Assembly: GCA_005765155.1 (NCBI GenBank)
Contig: VCCP01000007.1
Coordinates: 699,501 to 763,500, forward strand
Source of the DNA: Zelopaecilomyces penicillatus
Lineage: Eukaryota; Ascomycota; Sordariomycetes; Hypocreales; Pseudodiploosporaceae
Direction of reading: 5' to 3'
DNA length: 64,000 bases
The position numbers and the translations under genes were made by a program. Below, in pieces: positions 1-14,862 of the stretch (position 1 is the stretch's first letter; each line of letters starts with the position of its first letter). Under the pieces are notes generated by a model that worked only from the letters and a program-made list of their open reading frames with translations, was not told where the DNA came from and made no database searches.

Positions 1-3000
1 ATACTTTAATAATTAAATATTATTAATATTAATTTAATTATCTTAAAATATATTAATATTATATTATAGCTTAAATAAAATCTAATAATTAATCTTATAT
101 TAAAATTTAAAAAGATTAAATATTTTAAGCTTTATTAATAAGATTAATATATATAATATTAATCTTATTAATTCTTATATAATTATTAATCCTTATATAA
201 TTAATAAGCTTTAATATTTATATTATATTAATAATAATTATTTCTATTATAAAATAATTATAATATATTATATTTTTATTGATAATCTTATTTATTATAA
301 AATAATATTAAAGCTTAAATTAATATTATTTATTCTTTTTATATAATTATTTTTAATATAAAAAAAAGAATTAAAAAAAAGTTTTTAAATAATAAGCCTT
401 ATATTTAATAATACTACCTTTAAAATATAAATTAATATAAAAGATAAAATTATTAATATTAATTATCTTTAATTATAATATTATATAATAATCTAAAAGA
501 AAGTATTAAAAAGGATAATATAGATGTTATATATATTAATATATTAAAGATTATAATACTTATAATTCTAGATATATTAGGATTAATAGAATTAGAAAGA
601 GTTATAATACTTAATAATAAATAAAGTATAAAATAAAAGAAACTAGAGATTAAAAGAGAATTTTAATATTTATTAATTAATAGAAAAATATATATAAACT
701 AATTTCTTATTAACTATTAAATATAAAGATAAAGTCTACTATATATAGAAAAGTAAAAGAATTATACTATAATAATATAAAGAGAAAGTATTAATATAAA
801 AAAAAAATAAGGGTTTTTTATTTATTTTTTTCTTGTTATTTATTTAATTAAAAGGGATTATATACTTTATAAAGAGTTTAATTTAAATATAGAAACTAGA
901 CTAATATAATTATTTTTATTAATGTTTTATAAGAAATATTTTAATATATTTAAAATAAAAGAAAACAAATATTTAATTATATATATTAAATATTTATTAT
1001 TATTTTTATTTATATTAAAGCTTAATAAAATATTAAAAAGATAAAGGCTTTTTTTTAAAAATATATTATATTTAAAAATATAATTAATATTTAATTAAAT
1101 TAATTCTTTTTATATTATTATTAACATCTAAGTTTAATATTTTTTATATAAATTTATTTTTAATATTATTTAATATAATTATTAATATATATATAGATAT
1201 CTTATAATAATATATTTATAATAATATTAATATATATCTCCTTTTAAATTATATATAATATTAAATCTAATATAAAGATTGCTTTAAATAATCTTTTTAA
1301 TATATATTTAAAATTAAGGTCTTTTAATAAAGATAGTATTAAATATAAAGATAATAATAATAATAAATTATAAAAAAGAAATTTATAGTATTAAGATATT
1401 TAAAAATATTTTATTTTTATTAATAATAATAATAAAAGTCTTTACTTTATAATAATTAATTTCTTAATAAGATTATTTTATATTTATATATAATTATATA
1501 ATTTAAGATATCCTTTTTATATAATTATTAATTATCTTTATTATTGTAATTTTCTTATATTATATAATATATATATTATTTTTTATATTACTTTTTATAT
1601 TATTTCTAAATTAAGAAATTATTTATTTTAAATTATTTATCTTATCTTTTCTTATTTTATTTTTTCTTATATTATTATTATATACTTTTTAATACTTTTA
1701 ATATTATATTATAGCTTATTTATAGCTTTTAAAGTCTTTTTCTTAAGCTTTTATATAAGCCTTTTAATTAAATATTATCTTATATTAATACTATTAATTT
1801 AAAATTATATAATAAATAAGCTAGGGATTCTTTTATAATATCTTATAATATTTAAATATATAATCTAAAAATAAGATTATAAAGCTATTATTAATAATTT
1901 ACTTTATTATAAGAATTAATAATAAATATTTAATATATTTATTAATAATAATAAAAATAAAATTATATATATATATATATATATATTTTTAATTTAAGGT
2001 CTATAATAATATTTATTAAGATTCTTTATTAAAATCATTTTTAAATTAATAAAATAATTAATTAATTATAAGATTAATATTATTTATATTTATTTATTTA
2101 ACAAGAGTTATAGATTTATATAAACCTTATTGTATCTTTTTTTATTTCCTTTTAATAATAAATTATTAATAAATATTTTAATATTTTATTAATTCTTTAA
2201 AAATCTAATATTAAATTATCATAAAATATTATTAAAATATTTATTTTTATTTTTATTAAAATATAAATCTTATTATAGTATAATAATAATTAATTATTAT
2301 TTATTAATTTATTATTATATTTATAAAAAGAATTATTTATCTTTAATTATTTTTTAAATATATAATAAATTATTATTTTATATTTTAATAGTATAATTAT
2401 AAAAATATTAATATTCTTTGATAATATTATAATAATATCTTTTTAAATTATTTATTTATTTATAATTAAAATTCTTTAGATTAAATATTAAAGGCAGGCT
2501 ATTTATTTAGTTATAATTAAAAGCTTTTTAATAAAAAAGATAAATATAAATTTAGATAATATAACTTTTATTAATATAAATTATATTTATTATCTAGATT
2601 ATAATTAATTATATATAGTTTTTTTTAATAATAAGCTATTAATAATTATATTATTATTAATAATTTTAACAAAGAATTAATTTTATTTTTTAAAAAGATT
2701 AAATTAATTTTTCTCTTTTATATTAAATAATTATATATAAATAACTATAAAAATTATAATCTTTTTATAAATTATATTTATATATTATATTTTAAAATAT
2801 ATTTATTTTATAATTATAAAGATTATATCTTATAAAATAATAATATATTTTATACTATATTTATAATATGTAATAATTATATTATAATTAAAATAATAAT
2901 AAAAGCTTATAATATAATATTTAAATAAATTATTTTAATTTAAAAATTAATAAATCTAAATAAAAGCCTAAAGATATATATTAAAGACTATTAAAATAAA

Positions 3001-3476
3001 ATCTAAAATATCTATAAATATCTATAAATATATATTTATTTACTTTTTTATTTCTATTTTAAATATTATTAATATTCTTATTTTATTGAGATTTTCTTAT
3101 AATATTAGCCTTTTATTTTTTAAAGGCTTTAATATATTTTTAAATTAAGATATTTTAATTATAATATCTTATTATAATATCTTTATTATACCTTTATTTA
3201 GATTTAATTTATATTATTTTATATAATTATAAAATAAAATATATATCTTAAAATGTTATATTTTTATAAATCCCTTTTAAATATATAATATTTAAAGTAA
3301 TTTTTATTAATCTTTAAATAAAGTTCTTAAATAAAATAAAAGATATAATTTATATATAAAGAAAAGATATAAATTTAATAATAAATAAAATAATATAAGA
3401 TAAATTAAATCTTAATTTAATTTTAAAAGAACTTTAATTATTATATAATTATTATTATTAATCTTTTTTATATCTT

Positions 3477-3834
3477 TATAAGAGTTATAAATAATATAAA
3501 TAATATAAATAATATAAATAATATAAATAATATAAATAATATAAATAATATAAATAATATAAATAATATAAATAATATAAATAATATAAATAATATAAAT
3601 AATATAAATAATATAAATAATATAAATAATATAAATAATATAAATAATATAAATAATATAAATAATATAAATAATATAAATAATATAAATAATATAAATA
3701 AAATAAATAATATAAATAATATAAATAATATAAATAATATAAATAATATAAATAATATAAATAATATAAATAATATAAATAATATAAATAATATAAATAA
3801 TATTAATATTATTATATTATTTATAACTCTTATA
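3477..3834. repeat. 9-bp satellite (ATAAATAAT)n bracketed by perfect 23-bp inverted arms
   Basis: Positions 3487-3801 are 35 head-to-tail copies of ATAAATAAT, nearly perfect; one copy near 3700 ends in A instead of T. The array is bracketed by a perfect 23-bp inverted repeat: the left arm is 3477-3499 (begins TATAAGAGTTAT and runs into the array) and the right arm is 3812-3834 (ends ATAACTCTTATA). The whole unit could extrude as a long hairpin. Confidence 0.9.
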
Positions 3835-3999
3835 TTATTTAAGATATATTTATAAGATATCTTTATATTATTATTTTATTTTATATAAATCCTTAATAAA
3901 AATAAATCTTTTTTTGAAAGATATATTATTTTAAGCTATTATATTATTATATATTAATACTTATTTTATTAAGCTCTTTATAAATAATACTTATTATTA

Positions 4000-6690
4000 A
4001 TTATTTTATTTCTTTATTTTATAAATATTTAAAAAATATTTATTAATTTTAATTTTTTTTATTTAGTTTTTATTATTAAAATACTTTTTATTTTTTATTC
4101 TTAAATAATATTTTTATTATTATTATTTAATATATAAAAAAGATTTAATTTAATTTATTAAAATAAAAATAAAAATAGTTTATTTAATATTTTCTTTATT
4201 AAATTAATATAGAAAATTAAATATACTCTTTTTAATATATTTAATATAATTATTAAAGATATAAAAATAAAAATTATATTATATTTAATATATTATTAAT
4301 CTTATTTTTAATTTAAATAATCTATTTTAATATTATATAAAAAGGGTTATATATTATTATTAAAAGAAAAGTATATAATTAAATATTAAGAATTATTTAT
4401 AGTTTTTTATATTTATTATTATATATAAATAATAATTATTTATATAAGATTAACTTTAAATAAAAGATAATTAAAGAATATATTTATTTATTTCTTTTAT
4501 AATACTTTATTCTTATTTAAATATAGCTTTTAATATAATAAATTAACCTTAAATCTATTTATAACCTTTTTAAATTTATATTAATTATTAAAAATATTAT
4601 ATTATTAAATATTAAATAATAAATTAAAAAATAATTAAATTAATTATATTATAATAGATATATAAGTATTTAAAGAATAATTTAAATTTTTTAATTTATA
4701 TATTTTATGTTATTATTTATTTATAAATAATATATAATTAATTTAATTAATTTAATATTTATTAATTTATATAATTTAAGAATAATTTAATTAATTTAAA
4801 TCCTTATTTATAATAATCTTATTTAAGAATTTATAAAGATATTATTAAATATCTTAAAATTATTTAATATATCTTTTAATAATTATTAATATTATTATTT
4901 TTAATTATATATATTTTAATATATAATCTTTAATAATTATTAAAGAGTTTAATAAATTATCTTATTTTAAAAGCTTTATTATAAAATTAATAAATGCTTA
5001 TATTTAATATTTATTTTTAGTAAATAATAATGAAATAAATCTATAATATTAATATTAAAATATATAATTATTTTAATATAATAAATAATTATATATAAAT
5101 TAATTAATTAATTATAATATATTATTTTAAATGTAATTATAATAAAAAGGTTTAAATATTTATTTTTATTTTAAATATTATATTAAATAAAAATTATATA
5201 CTCTTTAAATAATTATAATAATAAGAAGATTAAAATTTAAAAATTAAAATTAATTATTATAAATCAATATCTTATATATTTATTATATAATCTATTATTT
5301 ATTTATTTAAGCTTTAATAAGAAATAATTATATATTTTATAATTAAATATAAATAATAATTAAAAATAAAATACGTTTAAAAGGCTTAATCTTGAAGATT
5401 AAATAAATAAATATCTTTAAATAATATTATTCTTTATAAATAATTATTTATATTCTTTTTAAATAATATATATATTTATTAAAGCTATTTTAATTAGATA
5501 TATAATTTATATTAAGATTATTTTTTTATATTTTATATCTTATTTCCTTTTTAATAAAATATTAAGTTAAAATATTTAAAAACTAAATAAATAATAAAAA
5601 TAATATTAAAAACATAAACGTTTTTTTATTTATTTAAGTTATTATTTAAAAAGCTTTTAAAAATCTATAAAATATTTTAAATTCTTATAATTAATAAAAA
5701 TAATAAATAGCTTTATTATTTCTTTAAGTTTAATTAATTATACTTTTAAATATAATATAATTATTTAAAAGATTCTTTTAAAAGAATTACATTTTTTTTT
5801 AATTATAATAAATTTAATTAAATAATATATAATCTATAATAAAATATTATTATATATTTATAATAAATATATTTTAAATATCTTGTTTAAATATTTAATT
5901 TTAATAATTATATTCTTTTAAGATTATATTAAATTAAAATTAATTCTATAATAAATATTTATTTTAATACTTTAAAAATTAAATCTTTTATATTATAATA
6001 TTAAAAAAGGATTTCTTTATTTATTAAATAAATAAATATTTTTATAAGATAAAGAAAAATAAAACAAATTCTTAATAAAGATTAATAAAGCTTAACAAAC
6101 ATTTAATCTTTTATAATTATAATCTTTTTTATTATTAAATATATAGCCTTTTCTATTTAAATAATAAAAATTAAAAATTAAATAATAATTATAATAAATA
6201 AATAAGCCTTTTATAAATCTATAAGAATATCTTAAATCTTTTATAAATAATTCTTTTTAAAATTATTTAAATATATAAAAATATTATTTAAATATATTAT
6301 AATAAGCTATTTAAATTATATTTAAAGATTAAGTTATTATATTATTAAAAGATTATAAAAGTATTTAATAGATTAAATAATATAATATATTATTTAAAAG
6401 AATTAAAATAGACTTAAAATATTATAAGATTTTTATCTTTATTTATAATTTAAATTTTATAAAGAAAAAGAAAATATATAATTCTATAAATTAATAGATA
6501 TTAAATAATAAATTTTTTTTTAATTAATAATAATAAATATTAATATATTAATAACACTTTTATTTAAGGCTTAATACTTTATATATAATCTTTATTCTTT
6601 TATAGCTTTTTAATAAAAAAAATAAAGAAGAAAAATAATAAAAAAACTAATTTAATTTTATATTTTATTTATTAATTTTATAATTTATTT
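4000..6690 (+). mobile_element. RIP-degraded repeat family A, copy 1
   Basis: Colinear by eye with 32,455-35,075 (same orientation) and inverted relative to 54,290-56,400. One anchor is the stretch around 4,504-4,560, which matches 32,940-32,990 with scattered transitions. Another is around 6,230-6,310, which matches 34,617-34,700. No reading frame survives, so the element class cannot be told. Boundaries are approximate. Confidence 0.6.
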
Positions 6691-6719
6691 TTATATCTTT
6701 AATAAATAATCCTAAAATA

Positions 6720-8255
6720 TATAATATAATAATCTTTAAAAAAGGCTTATTTATTCTTTATTTAATCTAGTTTAAATCTAAATATAATAATTTATTATTC
6801 CTTAATATAATACTAATTAATTAACTTTTTCTTTATTAAATAATATTATAAAATTATATCATTTTTTAAGAAATTATATTAAAATTATTATTCTTTTTAT
6901 ATTTATTTTAAATAAATTATCTAGATTATTATAATAATTAATAATAAAAAGTTTATTTATATTAAAAATCTTTTATTTTTATAATTATATTTATAATAGT
7001 ATTTATATATTTTAATTAAATAAAGTTTTTTCTTATAATTATTTTATTTATTTATTTAATTTAAAAACATAACTTTATAATAATAAAATAAATTTATTAA
7101 TATTATATTTAAAATAAATTTAAAATTAAATCTTTTAATAATTTAAAGATTATATATATAATTAAAATAAAATCTTATTTATTAATATTTATTTATATTT
7201 TTAATATAAAATATATCTTATAATATTTATTTAATTCTATAATAATATTAAATATATATAATTATAAAAGATATATTAAATTTAAATTTAATTATTTAAT
7301 TTTTATTTATTAATTATATTATAATATTTATATCTTAAATAAATTTATATATTTATAAATATAATAGAGTTTAAAAGAATAAGAATTAAAAATTAATAAT
7401 TATTTAATCTAGCTTTAATCTTTTTTATTATTATAATCTGATATTAATCTTGTTTTAAAGCTATTATATAAATAATTTATTCTTAAATAAAATTTAATTT
7501 AAAAATAAACTATTTCTTTTATTCTTTAAATTAAAGTTTAATATTATATTAAATAATAATAATAGTATTAATAAAATAATATAATTATATAAGATAATAT
7601 TAGATTTATATTTATTTCTAATTTTTATAATAAATATTAATACTTTTATTTTCTTTTAAATAAATATCTTAATTAAAATCTATTTTATAATTAAATAATT
7701 ATATTTAATAAAAAAAGAATATATTTTATTATTCTTTTATACTTTAATATAGGCTTTTATTATAATTATTATATTAATATTAATTATTAATATATCTTTA
7801 TTTATTTAAATAAATATTATTATTTATAAAATAAGTTTTTTTTTAAAAAAGTTATTTTTAAATTAAATATTTTAAATTTTATAATAATTTAATAATAATA
7901 AAATATAATCTTAAGATAATTAATATAAAAGATATTATATTTCAAATAAATATCTTATATTAAATAATTAAATATATAATAAAATTTAATTAGTTTTATT
8001 AAATTTAATTAATTTTATTAAATTAAATTATATTAAATTATTTATTATTATAAGTTTTTATTTAAAGTATATAAAAAAAAAGAAAAAAGGCTTATTAAGA
8101 TATTATTTAATATACTTTAATTTAATATAGATTATATTTTTATAATAAGGATTATAAAATAATATACTTATATTTTAAAAGCCTATTTAAATTATATACT
8201 TAATTTAATTTATTGATTAAATAAAACTCTCAAATATATTCTTAAAAAAATATTA
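6720..8255 (+). mobile_element. RIP-degraded repeat family D, copy 1
   Basis: Matches 58,300-59,500 in the same orientation and 35,640-36,870 in inverted orientation. Anchors are 6,770-6,900 with 58,340-58,470, and 8,085-8,250 with 59,310-59,480. Class unknown because all frames are destroyed. Boundaries are approximate. Confidence 0.6.
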
Positions 8256-8261
8256 ATATTA

Positions 8262-8500
8262 TAGGCTTAAGCTTTATTATATCTTATATAATCTAGGCCT
8301 GATTTAAGCTTATTTATTATATATATAATTCTAAAATAATAGATAAAATAAAAGAATAAAGCTTATAATATAATTATTATTAAATAAAGATAATTAAAAA
8401 AAAGGATTTAAAGAAAAGCTTTTTCTTTTTTAAGAATATTAATATTATATTTAATATTTATTTATAAAGATTATAGAGCTAGTTTATTATATTTAATATT
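8262..8500 (+). repeat. Terminal-repeat-like family G, copy 1
   Basis: A short repeat that starts with a GGCTTAAGCTT-type motif and ends around GAGCTAGTTTATTATAT. The same order of motifs recurs at 19,262, 35,099, 44,573 and 58,103 on this strand and at 29,215 and 59,865 inverted. Size and recurrence suggest a solo LTR or terminal inverted repeat. TG/CA ends are not visible, as expected after RIP. Confidence 0.5.
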
Positions 8501-9743
8501 TGTTAAATAAATACTAATAAAATAATATATAATATCTTTTTATTTAAGAATAATTTATTAATATAATCTATTTCAATTAATTAATTTTATAAGACTTTTA
8601 AATAAAGCTATAAGAAATTATTATATTTAAAAGCTTATTTTATAAATTTAATAAATTTAATTATATTTTTAAAGAAATAAAATAAGATTTTAAAAAGATT
8701 TTTAATAAAATTAAAAATTAATTCTTTTTTTAATTTTTTTAAATTCTTTTTTATTAAAATAAAAATATTTAATTCTTTAATTAATAAATAATTATAATTA
8801 AATATATTATTATTTATAATTAAACTTAAATTAATTTTAATAAGATTTAATAAAAAATCTTAATAATAAATAAATATAATATATATATTAAAAGAAATAA
8901 ATAAGATATATAATATTAAAAATATTTTAAATTAAATATAGTTTATATTTAAAAATCTTTATAAAAAAAGCCTAGTTTAAATAAAATTTAAGATTATTTA
9001 TTAAAGTATTTATAAGCTTTTTAATCTAATTTTAAATAAATTTAAAGGCTTTTTAATAAAAGTAAAGGAATATTAATAATTAAATAATTTTAAGCTTTTG
9101 AAATATTATAAAATATTATAAAATATTATAAAATAATAATAAAATAAATCTAAAATATTTATTTATTCTAAAAGATCTTTTATAATAATTATTTAAAAAT
9201 AATTAAATATCTTTATAAAGTTATAATAAATATTAAATTATTTATAATAAAGAAAAAGAAATATATTTTTAAATTATATCTTATATAAAGATAATGGAAT
9301 TCTAGATATTATATCTCTTATAATTAAGAATTATAAAAAATAAAAAAAGGAAAATATTAATTAAATTAAATAAATTATTATTTATAATAATTATTTTTTA
9401 AAACTCTTTTAATTTTATAGATATATAAACTAATTAAAAATATAAATATTATAAGATGATTAATAAATAAAAGATTTAATACTTAAGATTTAAAAGATAT
9501 AATTATTTTAATTTAAATAATTAAATATAATAACTAGATGTTAATAAAAATATATTATTTAATTTATAATTAAAATTAACATAAATATAAATAGATAGAA
9601 TATATTTATTATACTTTATATTATCTTTAGTTTTTTTAAGGATTTAATTTAAAGATTATTATAAATTAGATTTTGTTAAATTTATCTTTTTATTGATTAA
9701 GATAAGTTTTTAATAAGAATAATAAAAGGAATAATTATTTAAG

Positions 9744-10070
9744 AAATAATAAAATAATAAAATAATAAAATAATAAAATAATAAAATAATAAAATAATAA
9801 AATAATAAAATAATAAAATAATAAAATAATAAAATAATAAAATAATAAAATAATAAAATAATAAAATAATAAAATAATAAAATAATAAAATAATAAAATA
9901 ATAAATAATAAATAATAAATAATAAAATAATAAAATAATAAAATAATAAAATAATAAAATAATAAAATAATAAAATAATAAAATAATAAAATAATAAAAT
10001 AATAAAATAATAAAATAATAAAATAATAAAATAATAAAATAATAAAATAATAAAATAATAAAATAATAAA
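9744..10070. repeat. Octamer satellite (AAAATAAT)n
   Basis: About 41 tandem copies of AAAATAAT, interrupted once near 9,901-9,923 by several 7-bp units that lack one A. The same octamer in the opposite orientation forms the 370-bp array at 60,770-61,139. Confidence 0.93.
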
Positions 10071-10873
10071 TTTTTATAAAGTAATAATAGGATTTATTTT
10101 TATTATTTTAATTTATTAATAATAATATATAATATTATATAAAGAAGTTTCTTTTTATTAATATATAAAAGATTAATATAATCTTAAATTAAATAATATT
10201 AATAAAAGATTTATTTTTATAAAATAATTAAAAAGATATTTAATTATATTTATAAATAGAATTATATAAATTTTAGATATTATTTAATAAGGAAAAAACT
10301 AAATAATGTCCTTTATATTAAAAAAAAAAAATTTATTATATTTATATAAAAAGGTTTTAAATATTAATAATTATTTCTTTTATAAGAATCCCTTTATAAT
10401 ATATTAAAAGAATATTTATTAAAGAATTAAAAATAAATTATTAATTTAATAAATAAAGATTAAATTTATATTAATTTATTTATTATTATTGTTTTAATTC
10501 TATTTATATAAAAAATAATTAGAAAATAATATTTTTATATAGATTATAAGGTATTACAGAAGATAATAAAATATAATAAATACTTTTTATTATTAATTAA
10601 AAAGATATTTTATTTATTTTTAAATATAAGATAATTTATAAAGCTAGATATATAATTAATCTTTTATTAAAGTTAAATAATAAAAGATAATAAATATTTA
10701 ATAGTCTATTATATTTATTTTAGTCTTTTAAAATAGCTTATTATATTATTTAATCTTGTTAAGGTATAAATAATATTTTAATAATATATTATATTTATCT
10801 TTAATATAATATCAAATATTTATTTTATAATATTTATAATAATATATTAATTTATATAAAAGGGATTTAATTA

Positions 10874-13800
10874 TTATTATTAATCTTATAATTATATTAA
10901 TTTAAATCTATTTAAATTAAACCTTTTATAAAATAAATAACCTCTTTTTATTTAATAAATTAAAGGGAAAAAATAAATAAAAAACCTTTATTCTTTTTTT
11001 AATTATTTATATTTATATTATATTATTATAACTCTTTTTTTTTTCTTTTATATATAATAAATATTATCTTTATATTTAATAATTAATAGAGAATTAATAT
11101 TTTAATTATAATACTTTTATATTTATTATATTAAAGTTAAAAAACTATGAAATTAATAAGATTAATTTATAAGCTGTGTTAGTTTTATTAATATATATTA
11201 TTTATAATAATTATATTACTTTATTTATATTATATTTATAAATTAAATTATAATTTAATATAGAATTCTATTTAATTCCTTTTAATTTTATTTATCTTTA
11301 TATAATTCCTTTTTTAAATCTTTATTCTATATTTATTAATATCATTAATATTATTATATTATAATATTATAATAGCTTTATTAATATTATTAATAACTGA
11401 TTATAAGTTAGTGATTTTATTATTATTTAGCTTTATTATCTAGTTTATATAAATGTTATTTTTTTTCTTTTTTCCTTTTTTTTTATTTTACTTTATTAGA
11501 TAAATTCTTTTTTTTAATTTAATCTCTTCTCTTCTTTTTTTTAATTAAGCTAATATAAGTTATAATATTATTATATTATTAGATTTAATTAAATTAAATA
11601 ATTAATTTAATCCTTTTCTTATCCTTTATAGCCTTTTTAATTATCATAATTATTATTAATATACTCTTAATACATATCTATAAAATTAATTAAATTATTA
11701 TATATCTTATTATTTTAAGGTTTAATATAAATACTTCAAAATTATTTATTAAATAACTATTACTAATTTTATATATAAATTATTATTTTATTATCATTAT
11801 TATTATTTATAGTTAATCTTATATTTATAAGCTAAGATTAATAAAATAATCTTTTTTATTTATTTTATTATTATTATATCTTTATTAATTTAATAGTTAA
11901 ATTATAAAGATTTTAAAGATATTATTTATTAAATTAATTAAGATTAAGTTTATTATAAAGACTTTTTATATTAAATATTAAATTATTTTATATATATTAT
12001 TCTTATATTATATTTATATTTTATTTATTAATTATAAAATTAAAAAGTATTATAATTTAAAGAATAAATTAAATACTTTTATTACTTTTATATTTTTTTA
12101 TTTATTTTTTATATTTAAGTAAGAGTTATTATTATGTATATTATTATAATATTTATTATAAATATAAAATAATAAGTTATACTTTTATTATACTTTTATT
12201 ATTATTATTAATATTTTAATACATTCTTAAATTTATAATATAATATCTTAATAAATATTAAGCTATTATAAATAATTTAATTTTAATTATAAATATCTTA
12301 AAAACTTTAATTTTAATTATAAATTATTATACTTTTATTATTGTTATTTTATTAATTATAATTTTAATTTATTAAGGATTAAAAGATTATTAATAGTTAT
12401 ATTAATTAAAAGATTAAAGATATCTTTATTAATAAAGTATTTATATATCTAGATCTTAATATTATTATAATTTATCTAGAATATTTAAAAAGAATATATA
12501 AATTATTTTTAATATACCTAATATAATAAAATTTTATATTTATATTAATATTATTCTTTTTAACTAATATTAATAAAAATTAAATCCTTTATCTTTTATA
12601 ATTAATCTTTATAATTTAAATTTAAATACCTTTAATAATAACTTTAATTAATAGATATTATAATTATATAATATTTAATATATAAATATAATTTAAATAC
12701 TTTAAATATATTTAATTTTATAATATAGTTTTTAAATATAGAATTATAATATCTTTAATATTTTATTCTTATTATATTTTTAATCTTTTATAATTAAATT
12801 ATTAGATTATATTTATATAATTATTTTAGTTATATTATTTATTATAAAATAAATTTTATTTTAATTAATATTATAAATATATTAATTTAATTAAATCTAT
12901 TTTTAAATAATATAATCTTTTATTAAAAGGTTTATTATATTTATTTATATATATTATAATATTAAAGGATTAAATAATTCTATATCTCTTTTTTTTTATA
13001 AATATAATTATATAATAATATAAAATATATAAGGATTATATAATAATAAAAAAAGGCTTTTAATCTTATTCTTTTAATCCTGATTTATATAAATAATAAG
13101 CTCTTTATTTTAATAAAATTATTATATTTCTTAAAAATTCTTTATTTTAGAATTATAAATTAATTAATTATAATATATTTATTTTATAATAATTCTATTA
13201 TATATTACTTTTATTATTAATATATAAGTATTTTATTAAAGGATCTATTTTTTATTTATTACTAGCTTAATTATATATTCATCTTAAATAATAATAATTA
13301 AAGATTAAATTATTTTTATAAATAATATAATTATATGAAGATTATTATAATCCCTTATATTTATTTAAAGAAATCTATATAATTTTATAGATAATTAAGG
13401 CTTTTTATCTTTTATTATATAAGATATAAATTTAAAGATAATATATATATTTTAGATTTAAAGGGATATATAAAGATAGCTTTATATATTTTAATAATAT
13501 TATATAGATATAATACTTATATTATATATATTATTTTTATTTTTTATAAGATTAAGGATTTATTAATTTTTGAAAAGATAATTACTTTATATATAATAAT
13601 ATTATATATAATTATTATATAAATAACTTTTATTATATAAATAAAAGATCTTTATATTCTTATAATAAGTTTTATAAAAGCTAGGTTTTATAAAACAAGT
13701 TTTCTTTAGATTTTAATTTAATATTTAATAAAAAAAAAATTTTTATTAATTTAATATTTAATATTCTTATATACTTTTTAAAAACTATTATAATATTATT

Positions 13801-14862
13801 AAATCTTAAATCTTATAAAGATATTATATATATTTTAATAAAATATATAAGCTTAAGTTTATTGAATATTAAATTTAATTTATTAATCTTAAATTAATCT
13901 TTATATACCTTTTAAGCTTTTATTAAATAAAGATATATATTATTTATATTAAAGCTGTTATTAAATAAATTCTTATTATTTATAAAGCTTATTATATTAA
14001 GCCTTTATATCTTAATTAAAGCTTAATAAAAACTAATAATATATATAATAGAAAAAATAAAAAATAATAAGGATTCTTATAATATCTTAATTAAAATATT
14101 ATAAGGGTTAATAATAATATTATTAAGTTATAATCTTATTATTCTTTTTTAAAAATAATTATATAATTATTTTATTATTTATTTTAAAAAATCTTTTTTT
14201 TTAAGATTTAAAATAATTAAAGATAAAGAATTATATTAAATATACTTTTCATATTAAGCTATAATAATATTAAATTCTTATTATTATTTTAAATAATTTA
14301 TATTCTTATTATTAAATAATTTATATTCTTTTAATAATTATTAAAATTATAATTTTAATACTTTTATTTATTTAATTATTTTTTAAATATTTTAATAAAA
14401 GATTTATTTATTTTATTATATAAAAGCTATATTTATTAAGGAGTATTTTAATAATCTTTTTTATTATAATTAATAAAGATATAAGTTTTTATTCTTTTAT
14501 TATTTAATATATAAAGAGTTTATTTCTAGATTTTTTTAATAATTATTATTATTATATTATAAAATTATTAAAAGAAGTATTATAAATTAAAACTCCTTAT
14601 AATTATATATATTATTATTATTAAAAGTGATTTATTATAAGCCTTAAAGAAGCCTATTAGGATTCTATTCTTATCTAAGACTTTTTAAGCTTTTATATTA
14701 TAAAGTATTTATTTTATCTCTTCTAGCTTAATTAACTGCTTTATTTAGATTCTATTATTTCTCTTTATTTGTAATCTCTTTTTTATAATTATTAAAGAAA
14801 GAAAGAATTAAACTATTAGAATTAATACTTTTTTTATAATTATAATAGTTTTTATATAAAGG
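10874..14862 (+). mobile_element. RIP-degraded repeat family B, copy 1 (about 4 kb)
   Basis: Colinear over about 4 kb with 36,949-41,003. Start anchors are the ATTATTATTAATCTTATAAT motifs at 10,874 and 36,949; end anchors lie near 14,830 and 40,970. Differences are mostly transitions and short indels. No coding frame survives. The length would suit a DNA transposon or a truncated retroelement, but nothing in the sequence decides it. Confidence 0.65.

Noticed and set aside
3487..3801. CRISPR-like array
   Set aside because: Simple contiguous satellite without spacers; fungal context.
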